Shown here piece by piece: positions 1-9,815 of a DNA stretch of 36,614 nt. The notes under the pieces are model-generated. The model saw only the letters and a list, made by a program, of their open reading frames with translations. It did no database searches and was not told where the DNA came from. Every line of letters starts with the position of its first letter. The stretch's first letter is position 1. Source of the DNA: Nocardia cyriacigeorgica NBRC 100375 (lineage in GTDB: Bacteria > Actinomycetota > Actinomycetes > Mycobacteriales > Mycobacteriaceae); contig NZ_BAFY01000237.1 of assembly GCF_000308555.1 (NCBI RefSeq), forward strand, positions 1 to 36,614. Reading direction: 5' to 3'. A program made the translations under genes and the position numbers.

Positions 1-1
1 G

Positions 2-1006
2 CTGCTTGCCGATCTCGGCGCCGACGTGGTGCGCGTGCAGCGGGCAGGTCAACTGCCCGGCGGATTCGACCGCCCGCAGCTGCGCGGCCGCACCATCGTG
101 GAGGCCAATCTCAAGGACCCGGCCGATGTCGAGAAGGTGCTCGGGCTGCTCGACAAGGCCGACGTGCTGATCGAAGGCTTCCGCCCGGGCGTCACCGAAC
201 GCATGGGCCTCGGCCCCGACGAGGTGCTGGCCCGCAATCCGCGGCTGGTGTACGGCCGGATGACCGGCTGGGGTCAGTTCGGACCGATGGCCGACCGCGC
301 GGGCCACGACATCAACTACATCAGCCTCACCGGGGTCCTGCACGCCATCGGCCGCAAGGGCGAGCGCCCGGTGCCACCGCTGAACATGGTCGGCGATTTC
401 GGCGGCGGTTCGATGTTCCTGGTGTTCGGCATCCTGGCCGCGCTGGTGGAACGGCAGACCTCCGGTAAGGGGCAGGTCATCGATGCCGCGATGGTCGATG
501 GGGCCCTTGCCCTTTCGCACATGATCTGGGGTATGCGCGGTTCCGGCGCCTGGTCGGAGGAGCGTGGGACCAACCTGCTCGACACCGGCATGTCGTTCTA
601 CGACACCTACGAAACCTCCGACGGCAAGTACATGGCCGTCGGCGCCATCGAGCCGCAGTTCTACGCGCAGCTGCTGGCCGGCCTCGGTATCGACCCCGAG
701 GGCCTGCCCTATCAGATCGACCCCGCGGGCCAGGACACCCTGAAGAAGCTGTTCGCCGAACGCTTCCGCACCAAGACCCGCGACGAGTGGACCGAGATCT
801 TCATCGGCACCGATGCCTGCGTCACCCCGGTGCTGACCTTCTCCGAAGCCACCGAGAACGAGCACATCAAGGCCCGCGAAGCCCTGGTCGATCTGGAGAA
901 CATCACCCAGCACGCGCCCGCCCCGCGCTTCTCCCGCACCCCCAACCCCACCCCGACCCCGCCGCCGACCGCGGCGACGCCGATCGAATCGGTGTGGGCT
1001 GACTGA
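2..1006 (+). CDS. Alpha-methylacyl-CoA racemase (CaiB/BaiF CoA-transferase family III), 5' end missing
   Basis: The product should interconvert the (R) and (S) forms of 2-methyl-branched acyl-CoAs, which lets branched lipids enter beta-oxidation. The frame is open to the left edge, reading LLADLGADVVRVQR, so the true start lies outside the window. The three catalytic residues known from M. tuberculosis MCR (His126, Asp156, Glu241) are matched by His at 305-307 (GHDINY), Asp at 395-397 (GDFGGG) and Glu at 650-652 (AIEPQF). Their spacing of 30 and 115 codons is identical, which implies only about 24 residues are missing. The C-terminus is rich in Pro and Thr. A strong hairpin follows the stop. 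The racemase assignment over a plain CoA-transferase rests on these residues and the RAGHDINYIS segment. Confidence 0.9.
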   Translation: MLADLGADVVRVQRAGQLPGGFDRPQLRGRTIVEANLKDPADVEKVLGLLDKADVLIEGFRPGVTERMGLGPDEVLARNPRLVYGRMTGWGQFGPMADRAGHDINYISLTGVLHAIGRKGERPVPPLNMVGDFGGGSMFLVFGILAALVERQTSGKGQVIDAAMVDGALALSHMIWGMRGSGAWSEERGTNLLDTGMSFYDTYETSDGKYMAVGAIEPQFYAQLLAGLGIDPEGLPYQIDPAGQDTLKKLFAERFRTKTRDEWTEIFIGTDACVTPVLTFSEATENEHIKAREALVDLENITQHAPAPRFSRTPNPTPTPPPTAATPIESVWAD

Positions 1007-1022
1007 ATCGAGCAGCACCGGC

Positions 1023-1050
1023 GGCCGGGATTCCCTCAGGGGTCCCGGCC
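1023..1050 (+). terminator. Hairpin terminator after the racemase gene
   Basis: GGCCGGGA at 1023-1030 and TCCCGGCC at 1043-1050 form a perfect 8-bp stem. A nested CCCT/AGGG pair sits inside it. The hairpin starts 16 nt after the racemase stop and has no T-run, as is common in actinobacteria. It could also stop transcripts arriving from the convergent MocR gene. Confidence 0.6.
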
Positions 1051-1163
1051 GTTCGATGTTCCAGGGTCGTATCCATGCCTGCGTCCGGCGTCAGGGCCAG
1101 ATCCCGCGACGTGTGCCTGCTCCCGGACGGGCGAGCCGGCATCGACCCCTGCGATGCGCGTCG

Positions 1164-2651
1164 TCAGTAGCAGGTCAGCGGCTGGAGTGGTTCTGCCGCA
1201 CGCGGACTCAGGGTTTCGTAGGCGCGGGCGATCGATTCGGCGGCACGGCGCAGGTCGGCTTCGGGGTGGGTGAAGGGCAGGCGGATAAACCGCTCGAAGG
1301 CGCCCTGGACGCCGAACCGCGGGCCCGCCGCGAGCAGGACGCCGTGGTTCGGTGCGGTGGCCGCCAAGGCTGTGGAGACCGGGGCGGGCAGCTGCGCCCA
1401 TAGCGACATGCCGCCGGCGCCGGGAGCGACCTGCCAATCCGGCAGGTGTTCGGCGAGGGCGTCCAGCAGTGCCGCGCGCTGGTCACGCAGTTGGGTGCGG
1501 CGCCGGGCCAGGATGGTGTCGGCATGTTCGAGCAGATAGGTGGTGGCCAACTGATCCATCACCGGGGTGCCGAGGTCGACGGTGGCGCGGATGCCGAGCA
1601 GGCGGGTGATCAGGGACTGGCCGGCGCGAATCCAGCCGACACGCAGACCGCCCCAGAACGATTTCGAGGCCGAACCGATGGTGATGATCTCGGTGCCACG
1701 AGCGAACGCGGCGGTCGGCGAGGGCGGCACCTCATCGGTGAGCGCGAGATCGGCCATGGATTCGTCGACGATGATCGACATCCTGGTCTCCCTGGCGATG
1801 GCGGCGAGCTCGGCGCGGTCCTCGGCAGGCATGAGCAAGCCGGTCGGATTGTTGAAGTCCGGCACGAGATACGCCAGCGAGGCCGCGGTCTGCCGTGCGG
1901 CACTGCGGATTCCGTCGAGATCCCAGCCCGAATCCGGGCGCAGCGGCACCGGCACTGGGCGGGCACCGACATCGCGGATGGCTTCGATGGCATTGGGGTA
2001 GGTCGGGTGATCGATCAGCACGCGCGCGGCCGGCGGGGCGAGCACATTGAGCAGCAGCCGCAGGCCGTGCTGGGCACCGAGGGTGACCAGGATCTGGTCC
2101 GGATCGGTGGGCAGGCCACGCTCGGTGTAGCGGCGCGCCACGGCCTCCCGCAGCGCGAGCACACCGACCGGATCCATCCCGTGCGTGCCGAGATAGGACG
2201 GAATACCTTGCAGCGCGGTCGCATACGCCTGCTCCATTTCCGGCGGCGCGGTCATGGCGGCATAGGTGAGGTCGACGGTCGGCTGATCGGAAGCGGCCAT
2301 CATGGCGAGGATGCCCTTCGCCGGACGGCTGCCGTCGTGCTGGATGCTCGGCGGCAGGGCGACCGTACTGCGTGAACCCTGCCTGGTGATCAGGTAGCCG
2401 TGCTCGCGCAACAGCGAATAGGTCGAGGTGATGGTGGTGCGGCTGACGCCGAGCGTGGCGGCGAGGTCGCGTTCGCTGGGCAGGGCGATGCCGAGCGGCG
2501 CGCGGCCGTCGTGGATGAGCAACCGGATGCCCTCCGCCAGCGCCAGGTAGGCGGGGCGCGCGGGTTTGCGCGCGGACCCGTCGGGTTCCGGGTCGCGCCA
2601 GCTGCCGAGGTCGCGAGCCAGACCCGCCGCACCGATCACACGTGTCGCCAT
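1164..2651 (-). CDS. MocR-type transcriptional regulator (GntR winged helix fused to class I aminotransferase fold)
   Basis: This 495-residue protein has a GntR DNA-binding domain at about residues 25-95, with LPSERDLAATLGVSRTTI as the helix-turn-helix core. An aminotransferase fold I domain follows. The predicted PLP-binding lysine is K330 in SASKSFWGGLRVGW, and the PLP-contacting aspartate region is YLVPDFNNPTG. MocR proteins sense PLP or PLP adducts and usually control a neighbouring or divergent gene. The ATG at 2649-2651 lies 61 bp from the divergent small membrane-protein gene, so the two can share a control region. No pyridoxine, GABA or taurine genes are nearby, so the effector cannot be guessed; the general shape resembles the YczR branch. 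It could be mis-annotated as an aminotransferase. Confidence 0.9.
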   Translation of the reverse strand: MATRVIGAAGLARDLGSWRDPEPDGSARKPARPAYLALAEGIRLLIHDGRAPLGIALPSERDLAATLGVSRTTITSTYSLLREHGYLITRQGSRSTVALPPSIQHDGSRPAKGILAMMAASDQPTVDLTYAAMTAPPEMEQAYATALQGIPSYLGTHGMDPVGVLALREAVARRYTERGLPTDPDQILVTLGAQHGLRLLLNVLAPPAARVLIDHPTYPNAIEAIRDVGARPVPVPLRPDSGWDLDGIRSAARQTAASLAYLVPDFNNPTGLLMPAEDRAELAAIARETRMSIIVDESMADLALTDEVPPSPTAAFARGTEIITIGSASKSFWGGLRVGWIRAGQSLITRLLGIRATVDLGTPVMDQLATTYLLEHADTILARRRTQLRDQRAALLDALAEHLPDWQVAPGAGGMSLWAQLPAPVSTALAATAPNHGVLLAAGPRFGVQGAFERFIRLPFTHPEADLRRAAESIARAYETLSPRAAEPLQPLTCY

Positions 2652-2712
2652 ACAGACCAGTATTGCGGTAGTGGCTCTTTATCAGCAAGGCCAGTTGCCG
2701 CACGCTGGGGAA

Positions 2713-2976
2713 ATGACCCTGCTCGTCACTCTCGCCGTCATCGTGACCTTCAGTCTGCTCGGTTACTACTACGCGCCACGCCACTCCGGGGAAGGCTGGG
2801 AGGTGGACCGGTTGCGGCCGCGGGATCCGCTCGGCAACCTGCCGGTCTCGCACTACGACGAACAGCGCTTGTTCCGGGATATCGCCGCGGTGTACGCCCG
2901 TCGCGACGAGGAGGACGACCGGCGCGGCGATGGTTCCGCGGCGCGGGATCAGGGCCCGACCGAGTCGGCCAGGTGA
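2713..2976 (+). CDS. Small single-span membrane protein, unknown function
   Basis: The 87-residue product begins with a hydrophobic segment (TLLVTLAVIVTFSLLGYYYA) that should anchor it in the membrane. A charged tail follows, rich in Arg, Asp and Glu and ending in a low-complexity stretch. I recognise no family. The ATG at 2713 is chosen because a GGGGAA purine run sits directly upstream and the hydrophobic segment begins at residue 2. The frame stays open further upstream, but that part reads as low-quality sequence. It is transcribed divergently from the MocR regulator, which makes it the most likely target of that regulator (inference). A strong hairpin closes the gene downstream. Confidence 0.6.
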   Translation: MTLLVTLAVIVTFSLLGYYYAPRHSGEGWEVDRLRPRDPLGNLPVSHYDEQRLFRDIAAVYARRDEEDDRRGDGSAARDQGPTESAR

Positions 2977-2991
2977 TCGGCCCGATGAACA

Positions 2992-3022
2992 GAGCAGTCC
3001 AGTTTCAGCTACTGGACTGCTC
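2992..3022. terminator. Perfect 12-7-12 inverted repeat between the small membrane protein and ogt
   Basis: GAGCAGTCCAGT at 2992-3003 and ACTGGACTGCTC at 3011-3022 are perfect reverse complements separated by TTCAGCT. The hairpin begins 15 nt after the upstream stop and ends 39 nt before the ogt ATG. A terminator without a T-run is the simplest reading. It could also be an operator for ogt or a 5' leader hairpin. Confidence 0.65.
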
Positions 3023-3061
3023 CGATCGCACTTGTCGGTGGCACCGGGCAGACTGTCGGTC

Positions 3062-3625
3062 ATGAACGCAGCAGTCGGCTCGCCGGTGACGGCGGCACTG
3101 TTCGATACGGCGATCGGTACCTGCGCGATCGCGTGGCGCGCAGGCGCGGTCGTGCGATTCCAGCTACCCGAGGCGAGCCCGGAGGCCACCCGTACGCGGA
3201 TCCTGCGCGAGAGCCCGGAGTTCGGTGCGGTGACCGAATCCGAACCGGACGGCGTGGTCGCCGACGCCATCGCGGGCATCCGGGCCCACCTGGACGGCGA
3301 GCTGGACGATCTGCGCTGGATCACCCTCGACACCAGCACCATCCCACAGTTCCACCGGTCGGTGTACGAGACGACCCGCGAGATCGACCCCGGCCACACC
3401 CTCAGCTACGGCGAGGTGGCCGAACGCGTCGGCGCGGCGGGCGCGGCCCAGGCCGTCGGGCAGGCCCTCGGCCGCAACCCGATTCCGCTGATCATCCCGT
3501 GCCACCGGGTGCTGGCCGCCGATCACGGCCTGCACGGCTTCTCCGCACCGGGCGGCATCGGCACCAAACAGCGGCTGCTCCAGATCGAACGGACACCGGG
3601 GATCGGGGAACCGACCTTGTTCTGA
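3062..3625 (+). CDS. ogt: Methylated-DNA--protein-cysteine S-methyltransferase
   Basis: The product is a suicide DNA-repair protein that removes methyl or alkyl groups from the O6 of guanine onto its own cysteine. The C-terminal half carries the family signature IPCHRVLAADHGLHGF, with acceptor Cys147 in PCHR. The helix-turn-helix segment SYGEVAERVGAAGAAQAVG precedes it. The length of 187 residues fits Ogt without an Ada regulatory domain. The ATG at 3062 gives the expected N-terminus; the frame is open further upstream only through non-conserved sequence and the hairpin at 2992-3022. It converges with the LAL regulator, with 47 bp between stops. Nothing suggests an adaptive-response operon. 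Confidence 0.93.
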   Translation: MNAAVGSPVTAALFDTAIGTCAIAWRAGAVVRFQLPEASPEATRTRILRESPEFGAVTESEPDGVVADAIAGIRAHLDGELDDLRWITLDTSTIPQFHRSVYETTREIDPGHTLSYGEVAERVGAAGAAQAVGQALGRNPIPLIIPCHRVLAADHGLHGFSAPGGIGTKQRLLQIERTPGIGEPTLF

Positions 3626-3672
3626 GCCGCCGTCGATGCGATCCATGGACGACTGCGACGGGCACGCCCGGA

Positions 3673-6273
3673 TCAGGGTGGTGTTTCGCCGCGTAGCAGG
3701 GCCGCCAGCGACTCCCGGTCCGTCACATCCATCTTGATGCACGCCCGGTACAGGTGGCCTTCCACCGTTCGCACCGAAACCGTGAGCCGGTCCGCGATTT
3801 GGCGATTCGTCAGGCCCGCGGCCACCAGATTCGCGATCTCGCGTTCGCGAGCGGTGAGCGGAAGTGGTTGCGCCGCTTGGCGAAGCGCGGGCGTGCTGGC
3901 ACCGCCGCAGGCAGCGGCGAGCCGGTTCGCGGTGGCCGCCGATTCCAGCAGACGGCGGCGGTCGCCGGCACGTTCATGGGCCGAGGCGGCCTGGGCGGCG
4001 GCATCGGCGGCCGACAGCAGCGCGCCGATACGCTCGAATTCCGTTGCGGCGGCGTCTAGTCCTGGTCCGTCGTGAGCGGCGAGTGCGACGGCGTGCCTGG
4101 CCTGCACCTGCACCAGCTCACCGTCGACCTTGGCGGCGAGATCGGCGAGCCTGCCCGCCACCGAATGCTCACCGAAGCGGGCCGCGGTATGCAACGCCAT
4201 GGCCTCGATGGCGTGCTGATGGGCCCGGGCGGCGGCGTCGGCGGCGTTCATGGCGATACGGATCGCGGGCGTGATCGTGCCCTCGGCGCCGGCCAGCCAC
4301 GCCTTGGCGATCTCGAGCTGCGGTTCGTAGACGGCGCTGTGCCTGCCGCCGCGCTCGGTGGCACCCGCGATGGCCTCGGCGGCGTCGCCTGCCCGGCCGA
4401 GCGCCGAATACGCCTCGGCCAGCCGTAACCGCGCCGGAAACATCCAGGCCGCAGCGCCTTCGGTGCTCAGAGCTGCCAGCGCCTGCTCCAGATGCTCGAT
4501 GCCGTCCGGGAACCGGCCCTGCGCCACGTCGACGGTGCCCTGCAAGATCTTCGACATCCCCCAGGCCAGGTACTGACCAGGCGCCGAATAGCCGAAATAG
4601 GCGGTGGCGCAGCGGCGCGCGCCTTCCATGTCACCGGTGAAGGTGAGTGCCAGCACCTCGGCGTGCGTGGACATGAAGCGATTGAGCCCGTCGATATGCG
4701 ATTCGACGTCGTGTCCGCGCTGGGCGTACTGCCGGGCGGCCTCACCGCGCCCCATCAGCGCCAGCGCCAGACCGCCGCCGAAGGAGGCCCACCACACCGC
4801 CCACGGCGGGGCATCCTCGGTGTTCATCACCGATTCGGCGTCATCGAACGCGTCGTCGATGCGGTTCTCGTTCACCGCGCACGCCGAGGCCAGGCCGGTG
4901 AGGATCGCCGCGATCTTCGGATGACTCACCTTCGAACGCACCAATGCGAGCACCTCGTCGGCGCGATCGGCATCGCCCATGGCCCACAGCAGATTCGACA
5001 CCCTGGTGCTACCCCAGCGCGCCAGCTGCACCTCGTTGAGCTGGTCCGGATCGAAGCTGGCCAGGGTGCGTTCAGCCTCGATGCGATGACCCTGCCACAG
5101 CAGCGCCCGCGCCAGCAGATCCGCCGACTCCACGCCACCGCGACGTTCTACCGCCGCCCGCGCGAACCGTTCGCCCAGCGGCAGATTCGCCAAACCGATC
5201 GCGTCGGCGGCCGCGGCTTCGAACAGCTCCAGATCGGCGGATTTATCGCTGTCCAGGGCCAGTTCGGCCAGCCGGATCCGGTCGGCGGCGGAGTTGATCG
5301 GCCGCTCGCTCAAGGCCGAATACAGCCTTCCACGCAGCCGCCGCGCCGAAGCGATACCCAACCGGCGCCGGATGACCTCACCGAAGAGTGGATGGTTGTA
5401 GCGCACGACCAGTTCGTGGGAGTTCTCCACCACCCGGATGACGCCGCGGTTCTCGGCCGCCTCCACCGCCTCCTCGCCGGCCAGTTCGGCCATCACCTCG
5501 AGGTCGATGGGTTCGCAGAAGGTGAGCAGCTCCAGCACCCGCAGCACCGGCTCGGGCAGTTGTTCGACCCGATCCTCCAGCAGCGCCGCCAGTTCCGAGG
5601 TGACCGCGGCGCGCCCGCGCAACTGCCAGACCCCATTGACCTGACGCAATGAGCCGGCTTCCAGCGCGCCTTCGACCAGATGCCGAAGGAACAGCGCGTT
5701 GCCTCCGGAGGATTCCCACATCAGGTTCGCGGTGAAGCCCTCGAGCTGGCCGCCGAGCATCGACTCCACCAGATCCACGCTCTGGCGCTGGCTGAACGGG
5801 TTCAGATCGATGCGAAGCAGGTGCCCGTCCTTCCACAGCGAGGTGACCGCGTCGGGCACCTGGACCCCGCTGCGCACGGTCGCGACGATGCGGGCGGCAC
5901 GGTCGATCGCCAACTGCAACAACAGAGTCGCCGACAGCTGGTCGAGCAGATGGGCGTCGTCGACGCCGATGATGATCGGCCCGTCGGCGAGCAGCGCCTC
6001 CCGCGCGGCCGACATGAACGTCACCGGGTCGTGCGCGGTGTACACCCCGACCATATGGGCGAACACGCCGAGCGGAATGCTGCGCGCCGACTCGGTGCCC
6101 GCCACCCAGCGCACATTGCCGCCCACCGCCGCCGTGGCCTGTCTGGCCAGGGTGGTCTTGCCGACACCCGCGTCCCCGGTGAGCACCGCCCCGACCGGGC
6201 CGTCGCCGGTGAGCGCGGAGCGAATCGCCTCGAATTCGGTCGCGCGTTCGATCATCGGCCAGTTCCGAGCCAT
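3673..6273 (-). CDS. LAL-type transcriptional regulator (AAA/STAND ATPase with C-terminal LuxR helix-turn-helix)
   Basis: This 866-residue protein has a P-loop ATPase domain at the N-terminus. Walker A is GDAGVGKT at residues 33-40, and a Walker B-like PIIIGVDDAHLLD lies near residue 100. The middle is an Ala- and Leu-rich helical repeat region, probably TPR-like. It ends with a LuxR/GerE DNA-binding domain (LTAREREIANLVAAGLTNRQ onward). This architecture is that of MalT-like or LAL activators, which bind DNA after ATP and ligand binding. The ATG at 6271-6273 fits the start of the ATPase domain, with a short AGG just upstream. No pathway genes are adjacent, so the target is unknown. It is convergent with ogt and tail-to-head with purA. 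Confidence 0.9.
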   Translation of the reverse strand: MARNWPMIERATEFEAIRSALTGDGPVGAVLTGDAGVGKTTLARQATAAVGGNVRWVAGTESARSIPLGVFAHMVGVYTAHDPVTFMSAAREALLADGPIIIGVDDAHLLDQLSATLLLQLAIDRAARIVATVRSGVQVPDAVTSLWKDGHLLRIDLNPFSQRQSVDLVESMLGGQLEGFTANLMWESSGGNALFLRHLVEGALEAGSLRQVNGVWQLRGRAAVTSELAALLEDRVEQLPEPVLRVLELLTFCEPIDLEVMAELAGEEAVEAAENRGVIRVVENSHELVVRYNHPLFGEVIRRRLGIASARRLRGRLYSALSERPINSAADRIRLAELALDSDKSADLELFEAAAADAIGLANLPLGERFARAAVERRGGVESADLLARALLWQGHRIEAERTLASFDPDQLNEVQLARWGSTRVSNLLWAMGDADRADEVLALVRSKVSHPKIAAILTGLASACAVNENRIDDAFDDAESVMNTEDAPPWAVWWASFGGGLALALMGRGEAARQYAQRGHDVESHIDGLNRFMSTHAEVLALTFTGDMEGARRCATAYFGYSAPGQYLAWGMSKILQGTVDVAQGRFPDGIEHLEQALAALSTEGAAAWMFPARLRLAEAYSALGRAGDAAEAIAGATERGGRHSAVYEPQLEIAKAWLAGAEGTITPAIRIAMNAADAAARAHQHAIEAMALHTAARFGEHSVAGRLADLAAKVDGELVQVQARHAVALAAHDGPGLDAAATEFERIGALLSAADAAAQAASAHERAGDRRRLLESAATANRLAAACGGASTPALRQAAQPLPLTAREREIANLVAAGLTNRQIADRLTVSVRTVEGHLYRACIKMDVTDRESLAALLRGETPP

Positions 6274-6462
6274 TTACCTACTGTAGAGCCAACAGTGTTT
6301 GATTGCGTCGCCTCCGGCGTCGCGGGTTCGCGGCCCCTGGGTGTCTCGAACTTTGGGGCTCGGTCTCGCTTCGCTCGAAAACGGAGGTGACCGACCGTTG
6401 CATTGGTTGCGGACTGTCGGCGGCCGCTGACTTCGTTTCGGCTGTGGCTGATCGGGTGCGGG

Positions 6463-7755
<1,293 letters not shown>

Positions 7756-7780
7756 GGTCGTGTCTCCTACGGTTCGACGC

Positions 7781-7799
7781 GCAACACTGTGTGTGTTGC
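7781..7799 (-). promoter_or_regulatory. Inverted repeat in the purA leader
   Basis: GCAACAC at 7781-7787 and GTGTTGC at 7793-7799 are perfect reverse complements around TGTGT. They centre about 35 bp upstream of the purA ATG. This could be an operator or a leader hairpin. I know of no regulator with this site, so the role is inferred from position only. Confidence 0.35.
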
Positions 7800-8014
7800 A
7801 GCTACCTGCCCGTATCGAGGCGGTGGCCGGAAGCACAGTCTAGTCGACCCACTCCTGCATCCGGCCGAACCCTCGGCCGCCGGCCGATCGCGACGCCGCA
7901 GGCGGCGCAAATCAAACAGAGCTATGGTTGCTGCTAGCGGACAGACAGTCGTCCGGGTGAACGGGTAGGACGACCGACGGGAGTCGGCCGGATTCGAGGA
8001 GGGTGTACGGCAGT

Positions 8015-8674
8015 TTGAGTACCCACGTTCTCCGTTGCGACGGCGCACCGGTACCGATTGCCCTCGCTTCCCAGCCGACCACCCAGACCGACGCGATTCC
8101 CGATACCGGCGAGATCGACGAGCTGCTTCCGGTGCTCGCCGCCGACAGCCTGCCCCGATTGATCGTGCTCGGTGACGACGCCGCGCTGGCCACGGTGCTC
8201 ACCCACCTGATGCGCACCGAGCGGCTGAATGTGGAGATCGGTTATGTGCCGGTCGACAAGACCTACGGTTCCCGCGCCTACGAGACCGGCACCGGCAACG
8301 CCGCGGCCAAACGCGCGCTGGAGGGCCGCGCCACCGAGGTGCCGCTGATCCGCGACGACACCGGAACCGTGCTGGTCGGACGCGCGACGCTGATGGGCGT
8401 CGGAGGTGAAAAGCTCGAGGGCGAGGCGTATGTCGACGACACGCTGCTGTTCTCCGGCAAGGTCGCCGCCATGCTCGTCTCGCCGACGCTGGAACTGCCG
8501 GGCGTGCGCGCCACCGTCCAGCGCGGTGTGCGGAAACGACGATGGGTCAGCGGGCGCGCCGCACAGCTGGGCACCCCGGGCGCGCGGGTCACCCGGGACG
8601 GCGTCGCCAACGATCGCACCGTGCCGCGATCGACCTTCTACCGCCATCACGAACCCTGGCTGCTGGTCCGATGA
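8015..8674 (+). CDS. Conserved actinobacterial protein, Rv0358-like
   Basis: This 219-residue protein has no signal peptide or membrane segment and is probably cytoplasmic. The assignment rests on position: divergent from purA and overlapping an M50 protease gene, as Rv0358 is in M. tuberculosis. The N-terminal half has LPRLIVLGDDAALATVLTHL and the middle an LMGVGGEKLEGEAYVDD segment, followed by beta-rich sequence. This loosely recalls the nucleotide-binding part of diacylglycerol or NAD kinases, but the match is too weak to assign a function. I chose the TTG at 8015, giving MSTHVLRCDG, because GAGGAGG lies 12 nt upstream; the in-frame GTG at 8003 would touch that site. The stop overlaps the next start (ATGA), so the two genes are translationally coupled. 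Confidence 0.75.
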   Translation: MSTHVLRCDGAPVPIALASQPTTQTDAIPDTGEIDELLPVLAADSLPRLIVLGDDAALATVLTHLMRTERLNVEIGYVPVDKTYGSRAYETGTGNAAAKRALEGRATEVPLIRDDTGTVLVGRATLMGVGGEKLEGEAYVDDTLLFSGKVAAMLVSPTLELPGVRATVQRGVRKRRWVSGRAAQLGTPGARVTRDGVANDRTVPRSTFYRHHEPWLLVR

Positions 8675-9450
8675 GTTTTCCCGCCCAGGCCCGCCGGTCC
8701 GGCGCGGTGCGGCCGAGCCCGGTCTTCCTGCTGGTCGTCGCGATCACCGCGCTGGGCGGGGCGCTGGCCTGGGACGCCGATCTGGAATCGGTGCGGGCCA
8801 AGGCAGGGGTGTTCCTGCTGGTGGTGTTCGGCTGGATCGTCAGCCTGTGCCTGCACGAGTTCGCGCACGCGTATGTGGCGTGGCGGGCCGGCGACCGTGA
8901 GGTGGAGCTGCGCGGCTATCTCACCTTGAATCCGTTGAAGTACAGCCATCCGCTGCTGTCGATCGTGTTGCCGATCGTGTTCATCGCGCTCGGCGGGATC
9001 GGTCTGCCCGGCGGCGCGGTGTACGTGCACGCGCACAACTTCTCGACCCGGATCCAGCGCATCATCAGCGGCGCCGGACCGGCTGTGAATGTGGCATGCG
9101 CGGTGCTTCTGCTGCTCGTGGTACGGCTGTTCGGCAGCGCGGAGGAACATGCCGCGTTCTGGTTCGGGCTGAGCTTCCTGGCGTTTCTCCAGGTGACGGC
9201 GGCGCTGCTGAATCTGATACCGATTCCCGGGCTGGACGGGTACGGCATCCTCGAGCCGTCGCTGAGTTATCAGACCCGCCGCGCGCTCGACCAGTTCAAG
9301 CCGTTCGGGATGCTGATCCTGTTCGCGCTGTTGTTCACTCCGGCAATCAACCAGGTGTTCTTCGACGCGGTGTACGCACTCTACGAGCTGTCCGGGGTGC
9401 CGTCGCTGTGGTCGCGCTGGGGTGGTTATCTCACCCGGTTCTGGACCTGA
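8671..9450 (+). CDS. Site-2-type zinc metalloprotease, M50 family (Rv0359-like)
   Basis: The 259-residue integral membrane protein has the M50 zinc motif HEFAH (His62, Glu63, His66) in the second hydrophobic segment. The third zinc ligand is probably Asp189 in NLIPIPGLDGYG. About six hydrophobic segments are visible. These proteases cut membrane proteins within the bilayer, but no PDZ domain is present, placing it in the short Rv0359-like group rather than with Rip1. The ATG at 8671 overlaps the previous stop by 4 bp, so it is probably co-expressed with the Rv0358-like protein. Its substrate is unknown; the upstream partner may influence it (inference from the conserved pairing). Confidence 0.9.
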   Translation: MSFPAQARRSGAVRPSPVFLLVVAITALGGALAWDADLESVRAKAGVFLLVVFGWIVSLCLHEFAHAYVAWRAGDREVELRGYLTLNPLKYSHPLLSIVLPIVFIALGGIGLPGGAVYVHAHNFSTRIQRIISGAGPAVNVACAVLLLLVVRLFGSAEEHAAFWFGLSFLAFLQVTAALLNLIPIPGLDGYGILEPSLSYQTRRALDQFKPFGMLILFALLFTPAINQVFFDAVYALYELSGVPSLWSRWGGYLTRFWT

Positions 9451-9815
9451 CCCGACACAGGGCCGCCCGGTCGATGGACCGGACGACCCTGGTCTTCGCC
9501 GGCGCCGCGGCCCCAGCGCGCCGGCCACCACACCAACAATGGCCGGTCGCGCGTCGCGACGTGCGGCGAAGCAGGTGACCGCGCCACCCCTCGTCGGCTC
9601 GGTCGGTTCTCACCGTAGGCAGTGGCGGGCGGGCTCGCCTGAGTAGCGGACTACGCGAAGATCACGCGTCCGGCAGCCGCACCGTCGCGCGCCGCACGCA
9701 GTCCAGACGGACGAACGCGCGCCGGGACGAGTAGTCGTCCAGGCAGCGAGGTTTCGATGCTGGTCAGCGGCGGACCCGGGTCGATGCGGGCCGCCGGGGC
9801 AAGGTCCGGTCGGGC
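9451..9815. other. 365-bp convergent intergenic region without a recognisable gene
   Basis: The stretch lies between the M50 protease stop and the FUSC stop. Short open frames here lack ribosome binding sites and give low-complexity Arg/Ala/Pro peptides. Apart from the hairpin at 9467-9482 and a 5-bp GACGA/TCGTC pair near 9727, I see nothing. Confidence 0.6.
9467..9482. terminator. Short hairpin after the M50 protease gene
   Basis: CCGGTC and GACCGG form a 6-bp stem with a GATG loop, 16 nt after the stop. There is no T-run. The position fits a weak terminator. Confidence 0.35.

Noticed and set aside
1732..3399. 555-codon minus-strand frame across the MocR gene, small membrane gene and ogt
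   Set aside because: It reads out of frame through three better-supported genes and is Arg/Pro-rich nonsense.
9422..9646. Short plus-strand frame after the M50 protease gene
   Set aside because: It overlaps the protease end, has no ribosome binding site and is Arg/Ala/Pro-rich.
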